NCBI GenBank assembly: GCA_024426085.1
Contig: CP087974.1
Coordinates: 1,798,001 to 1,862,000, forward strand
Reading direction: 5' to 3'
From: Rhizobium sp. RCAM05350
GTDB taxonomy: Bacteria; Pseudomonadota; Alphaproteobacteria; Rhizobiales; Rhizobiaceae
Length of the DNA: 64,000 bases
Part shown: positions 60,392 through 64,000 of the stretch, piece by piece
Layout of the letters: every line of letters begins with the position of its first letter
How positions within the stretch are numbered: the stretch's first letter is position 1
The notes under the pieces: model-generated
Seen by the model: the letters and a program-made list of their open reading frames with translations, nothing else
What the model was told of the DNA's origin: nothing
Databases searched by the model: none
Position numbers and translations under genes: made by a program

Positions 60392-60728
60392 TTAGATCGG
60401 CATGCGTGCGATTTCGAGATAGGCACTGACGACCTTGTCCCGGATGGCGATGGCGGTTTGCAACGACTGCTCGGCATTCATGACAGAGTCGATGACTTCA
60501 GCGGGTATTGGCTTCGCCACGGATGCCCTGGATCGAGTTGACTTCCGACTGCCTCAGGCCGTTGGTCATCTCGGTCGCCATGTTGCCCATGACTTCGGCA
60601 AAGCTCTGCGACTTCCCCGCTGTGGCCGCACCACCGAGAATGCTCTGGGCGGACGAGGCACTCGACGTGGAGGTCACGTCCTTGACGGTCGAAATTGCCG
60701 CGCTGATGGTTTTGATTGCGTCGATCAT
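60392..60728 (-). CDS. fliE: Basal-body MS ring-rod junction protein FliE, frameshifted
   Basis: About 111 residues linking the MS ring to the rod. [40 protein letters not shown], then after a break near 60505 [20 protein letters not shown] and [20 protein letters not shown] 60728 overlaps the restored flgC stop (TAATG). The raw frame runs on from flgC because of one probable inserted base. Confidence 0.93.
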
Positions 60729-61148
60729 TATTGCAGAAGCCCTCAGAAGGTCGATTGTTGCGGAGATCAGGTCACGTGCCTGCTTCGTGGTCTGGAGATT
60801 GGCTTCGTAGGAACGGTTTGCTTCCCGCATGTCGGCCATTTCGATCAGCACGTTGACGTTCGGCATCTTGACCATGCCCTTGTCGTCGGCCGCAGGGTTG
60901 CCCGGATCGAATTCGACGGAGAAGTCGGAATCGTCTGTTCCGAGGCGCTGAACTTCGACCGTGGATGCGCCGCTGGCGCGGTCTATTTCCGCTGCAGGAA
61001 ACTGACCGTCTTGCGGCGATAGGGGTCCGTGCCCGGCGCATCGCTGCTCAGAGCGCGTTGGCAATATTTTCCGAAACGATGCGCAGGCGCGTCGATTCCC
61101 TTCGAGACCGGAGGCCGAAACCTTGAGAGCTGAAACCAGAGGATCCAT
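60728..61148 (-). CDS. flgC: Proximal rod protein FlgC, frameshifted
   Basis: About 139 residues. [17 protein letters not shown], a scrambled stretch from paired breaks near 61090 and 61050 (restored [20 protein letters not shown]), then [20 protein letters not shown] and [18 protein letters not shown]. Dropping one T near 60740 gives an end at TAA 60728, overlapping fliE as TAATG; otherwise the two genes look fused. FlgB lies five bases upstream. Confidence 0.93.
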
Positions 61149-61153
61149 GGCCG

Positions 61154-61537
61154 TTATTTCCGTACCGTCATGAGCATCATCCGGTGAAACGCCTTTACGA
61201 GCCCGGCATTGAGCTCATAGTCGCGCTTGATTTCACCGGTCTTCATCAATTCCTTCTCCAGCCGGACGCTGTTGCCCGACTGCTGAACCTCGACATCGTC
61301 AAGCATGCTGGTTTCCGTTACCTGCGCGGCGCTGCTGCCATCGGTAAAGTGCGCTGGGTTGGTGGAGGCCATCTGGAAGCCGGTTTGCTGCATCACGCTT
61401 TCGAACGGCTTGACGTCCTTGGCTGCATAATGCGGCGTGTTGGCGTTGGCGATGTTACCGGCGACGACGTTCTGGCGGACTGCCAGCCATTGCGCCTGCC
61501 GGGACGCGAGATCGAAAAGCTGTATAGGTTGCATCAT
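61154..61537 (-). CDS. flgB: Proximal rod protein FlgB
   Basis: 127 residues, intact. [40 protein letters not shown] (rod-protein signature) and [15 protein letters not shown] at the end. First gene of the flgB-flgC-fliE-flgG-flgA-flgI-motE-flgH-fliL-fliP unit. The 235 bases upstream (61538-61772) contain no supported gene and should hold its promoter. Confidence 0.95.
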   Translation of the reverse strand: MMQPIQLFDLASRQAQWLAVRQNVVAGNIANANTPHYAAKDVKPFESVMQQTGFQMASTNPAHFTDGSSAAQVTETSMLDDVEVQQSGNSVRLEKELMKTGEIKRDYELNAGLVKAFHRMMLMTVRK

Positions 61538-61772
61538 GCGACTCCATGCTTGTTGCTGGAGAACCTAGGCAGGCAATCTTGCGTGGGACTGAAGTCGATC
61601 GCGTATTGGAAATACGGCAAACGCTGGCACTGCGTAGTGATGTATTTTGGCAATGCGCTGGCCGGTACGGCCGCAAATCCGGGACGGAAAGCGCTACGCA
61701 GAAGATTGTTGCCCCTACCCGGTCATGGGAACGGGGCCAACGGGTCATTTTCGATGATTAGGGATCAGCGAG

Positions 61773-62311
61773 TCAGTCGGCCTGGTAGATGTCGCCCTTG
61801 GAGGTGATCATCACCCAGCGCCCGTCCGCTGTTCCAGTGTGGCGAGGCGGCTGTTATCGGGAAGTGTGGAGCCGATACGGACAATATACATGCCGCTGCT
61901 GTCTTCGATCAGCGCACGGCCGTTGGCGACATGCATCAGCTTGAAGCCGGAGGCAGAGGGGAATGGCTGTTCCAGGTCTTCCTCTACGCCGGGTTTCTTG
62001 GCCTCGCTCGCATTCGGAACCGTAGCCGTGGTCAGCTGGTCGATGGCTTCCTGCGTTGCTGCGTCGCGCTCCATCATAGCCGTTGGAGATGCGGAGCCGC
62101 CAGGGCCTTCGCGGCCCGGCACGTCGCGCGTGTTACCCTGCCAAAGGGTTGGCATCGAGAATTTATCCTGATGCAGGAAGGCATACCAGGGAAAGAATGT
62201 GGCAGCGGCGGCGAGCGCAACGCCCGTCGCACCCAGCGCCTTGTCAATCAGCGGCGTGCGTTCGCCACGCTTGCGCTGCGGCACGATTTCATCGGCGTCG
62301 TAATCAGTCAT
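61773..62311 (-). CDS. Uncharacterised flagellar-cluster membrane protein between flgB and fliI, frameshifted
   Basis: About 179 residues. A charged N-terminus (TDYDADEIVPQRKRGERTPL), one membrane helix (GATGVALAAAATFFPWYAFL), a Pro/Gly-rich disordered stretch, and a C-terminal beta-rich domain (SGFKLMHVANGRALIEDSSG, MYIVRIGSTLPDNSRLATLE, WVMITSKGDIYQAD). The break is near 61830. Position matches the S. meliloti gene of unknown function between fliI and flgB (SMc03026 region). ATG 62311 follows the fliI stop directly, so it is probably translated with fliI. Function unknown; a type III export or basal-body accessory role is inferred from context only. Confidence 0.75.
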
Positions 62312-62314
62312 GCC

Positions 62315-63711
62315 TTATCCCCTCCGCATAGTCCCGGCCTGGCCGACGTTCGCTGCCGCCTTCAGCGCATTTGCAAGGTCGGTGAACGCGTCGAAGGCCG
62401 GCCGCTCGCCGGGTGTCTGTTTCAAAATGTCATAGATGACGGGGACCTGCTTGATCGCCATGTCCAGATCCGGATCGCTGCCCGGCCGGTAACCGCCGAT
62501 CAGCCTGAGATCGCGGGTTTCCTCGGAAGCGGTGGATCAGCGACTTCAGGCGTCCGACAAGCTTTTCCTGATCCGGTGTCCAGGCCTTGCGCGCCAGACG
62601 TGAAACCGAGGCCAGCGGGTTGACCGGTGGATAGCGGCCTTCCTCGGCAAGGCTGCGGTCCATGACGATATGGCCGTCGAGAATACCGCGAGTCGAGTCG
62701 GCGATCGGATCGTTGTGATTGTCGCCATCGACGAGAATCGAGATGATTGCGGTGATCGTTCCTGCACCTTCGGCACCAGGGCCTGCGCGTTCCAGCAGCC
62801 GTGGCAGTTCGGTAAAGACGGAGGCTGGATAGCCGCGGGCGATCGGTGGCTCGCCCGAAGCGGTGGCAACTTCACGGATGGCATGGGCAAAACGGGTGAC
62901 GCTGTCGACGATCAGAAGGACGTTGTTGCCCTGGTCGCGATAGTGCTCGGCAATCGTCACGGCCGTCAGCGGCGCCATCTTGCGCAGCATCGGGCTTTCA
63001 TCGCTGGTAGCCACCACCGCAACCGACTTGGACAGGTTTTCGCCAAGCGTATCCTCGATGAATTCGCGCACTTCACGGCCACGTTCGCCGACCAGCGCGA
63101 TGACCACTTTGTCGAAGGCATCGGCCCGGGCGAGCATAGACAGCAGGGTCGACTTGCCGACGCCGGAGCCGGCAAAGACGCCGAGGCGCTGGCCAAGGCA
63201 AAGCGGAGAGAAGATGTCGATCGCCCGCACACCGGTGCGAAAACCGTGTTCGACCCGCTTGCGCGTCATCGATGGCGGCGCCGTATTGGAGATCGGTCGG
63301 CGGATATCGCCCTGCAGCAGCGGCCCGCGCCCGTCGATGGGTTCGCCCAGCGAATTGATCGTGCGGCCACACCAGCTTTCCGTCGGCGCGATGCGGAAGG
63401 CGCCCTTGCGGATTACCGTGTCATGGATGCCGATCGGATCGCCCGGCTCGATCGGGCAAACAACCACCGTTTCCTGTTCGACCTTGACGACTTCGCCGAG
63501 GTGAACGCCGGTTGAACTCTTGTGGGCCACGAAGTCCCCGAGGCGGACATGCCGGGAAAGACCGGTGACGGTATAGTATCCCGCCGAGATCGACTGGACG
63601 TGACCTCCGGGTGCAATCGAGAATTCCGGATTGGAATAGCGCCCTGACAAGACCGGCAAGCGCTGTGAGCGACGTCGACGAATTGGTGATCTGGATTTTG
63701 TCGTTCTGCAT
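62315..63711 (-). CDS. fliI: Flagellum-specific ATPase FliI, frameshifted
   Basis: F1-beta-like ATPase driving flagellar protein export, about 465 residues. Walker A GVFAGSGVGKSTLLSMLARA, VVIALVGERGREVREFIEDT, Walker B NVLLIVDSVTRFAHAIREVA, and SAGYYTVTGLSRHVRLGDFV in the N-terminal barrel. The natural start is MQNDKIQITNSSTSLTALAG at 63711 with an extra base near 63655; the frame from 63755 is upstream noise. A second break near 62525 precedes the C-terminus LRLIGGYRPGSDPDLDMAIK. It lies 77 bases after flgF. Confidence 0.95.
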
Positions 63712-63788
63712 TCCGGTTCCTGCCGTGTGCCCGCGCTACCGCAAAGTGCGCCCAAGCGTGGCTTCAGTCCTGTCGAGAATCAAAGGTG

Positions 63789-64000
63789 CTACTTGCTGCC
63801 GCCGAGCGTCTTGATCGCTTCGCTCATCGACGTTTCGCTGTCACGCATCAGAGCCGAAATGTTTTCAAAGGGCGCGACACCATGATCAGCTGCGACATTT
63901 CCTGAACCGGATTGACGTTGGATTCCTCGACATAGCCCTGCATCACGCCGACATCGAAACGATCGACGACCGGTTCCGGATCCCTGGCGGGGATAATGGC
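63789..64000 (-). CDS. flgF: Proximal rod protein FlgF, 5' part beyond window
   Basis: Only the C-terminal roughly 70 residues lie in the window: VVDRFDVGVMQGYVEESNVN, PVQEMSQLIMV, then after a break near 63875 FENISALMRDSETSMSEAIK and TLGGSK with TAG at 63789. The ESNVNPVQEM block is the conserved C-terminal motif of rod and hook proteins. Identity as FlgF rather than FlgG rests on the known order flgF-fliI and on flgG already being present at 59588-60379. Confidence 0.85.
   Translation of the reverse strand, partial: HYPRQGSGTGRRSFRCRRDAGLCRGIQRQSGSGNVAADHGVAPFENISALMRDSETSMSEAIKTLGGSK

Noticed and set aside
1..64000. Genome decay with true pseudogenes
   Set aside because: Frame breaks hit central metabolism, regulators and motility alike, protein sequence continues cleanly in the next frame, no larger deletions or insertion sequences accompany them, and the breaks share an error-like context.

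Overview
The window is GC-rich chromosomal DNA of an alphaproteobacterium, almost certainly Rhizobiaceae (Agrobacterium/Rhizobium/Sinorhizobium side). Three features known from that family say so: the zwf-pgl-edd operon, an aglR/aglEFGAK alpha-glucoside uptake operon, and a long flagellar cluster with rhizobial genes (motC, motE, rem, flbT, flaF, three tandem flagellins). There is no rRNA, tRNA, CRISPR array, insertion sequence or prophage that I can recognise.

Layout. 1-2.4 kb: 3' part of isocitrate lyase (aceA), a small conserved-looking ORF, a terminator and a convergent LysR regulator. 2.8-7.4 kb: two tandem chemoreceptors with similar signalling domains but unrelated sensors (Cache-like and all-helical). 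7.7-9.3 kb: a 51-residue membrane protein and a BaiN/HI0933-type flavoprotein. 9.4-12.2 kb: a puuA-puuB-like pair for gamma-glutamylated polyamines. 12.3-16.4 kb: zwf-pgl-edd, the upper Entner-Doudoroff route. 16.4-17.3 kb: a GFA-family protein and a small PilZ-like protein. 17.5-25.4 kb: the agl operon and its LacI-type regulator, with two palindromic operators about 201 bp apart. 25.4-26.3 kb: folD. 26.5-34.2 kb: a six-gene surface-polysaccharide island (Wzz/ExoP-like, flippase, DUF6492-like, WecG/TagA, GT4, GT2) transcribed in both directions. 34.2-64 kb: flagellar cluster, all on the minus strand, running off the right end inside flgF.

The main caution is that about two thirds of the genes are broken by frameshifts, roughly one per kilobase, with the expected protein continuing in another frame. 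In the cases I could align to expected protein, most are single-base insertions; an A between C and G (CG to CAG, or CTG on the other strand) recurs, and some are 2-base losses in GC-alternating runs. Because housekeeping and motility genes are hit alike, I treat these as sequence or assembly errors and annotate full gene spans as CDS. Two apparent fusions (flbT-flgD and flgC-fliE) are explained the same way.

I found no convincing undescribed defence or mobile system. The best leads are the near-identical central and 3' parts of flaA and flaB (gene conversion or misassembly), a probable divergent FliH encoded beside motB, several uncharacterised rhizobial flagellar proteins, the polysaccharide island without initiating transferase, polymerase or exporter, and the palindrome-rich spacer between aglE and aglF.
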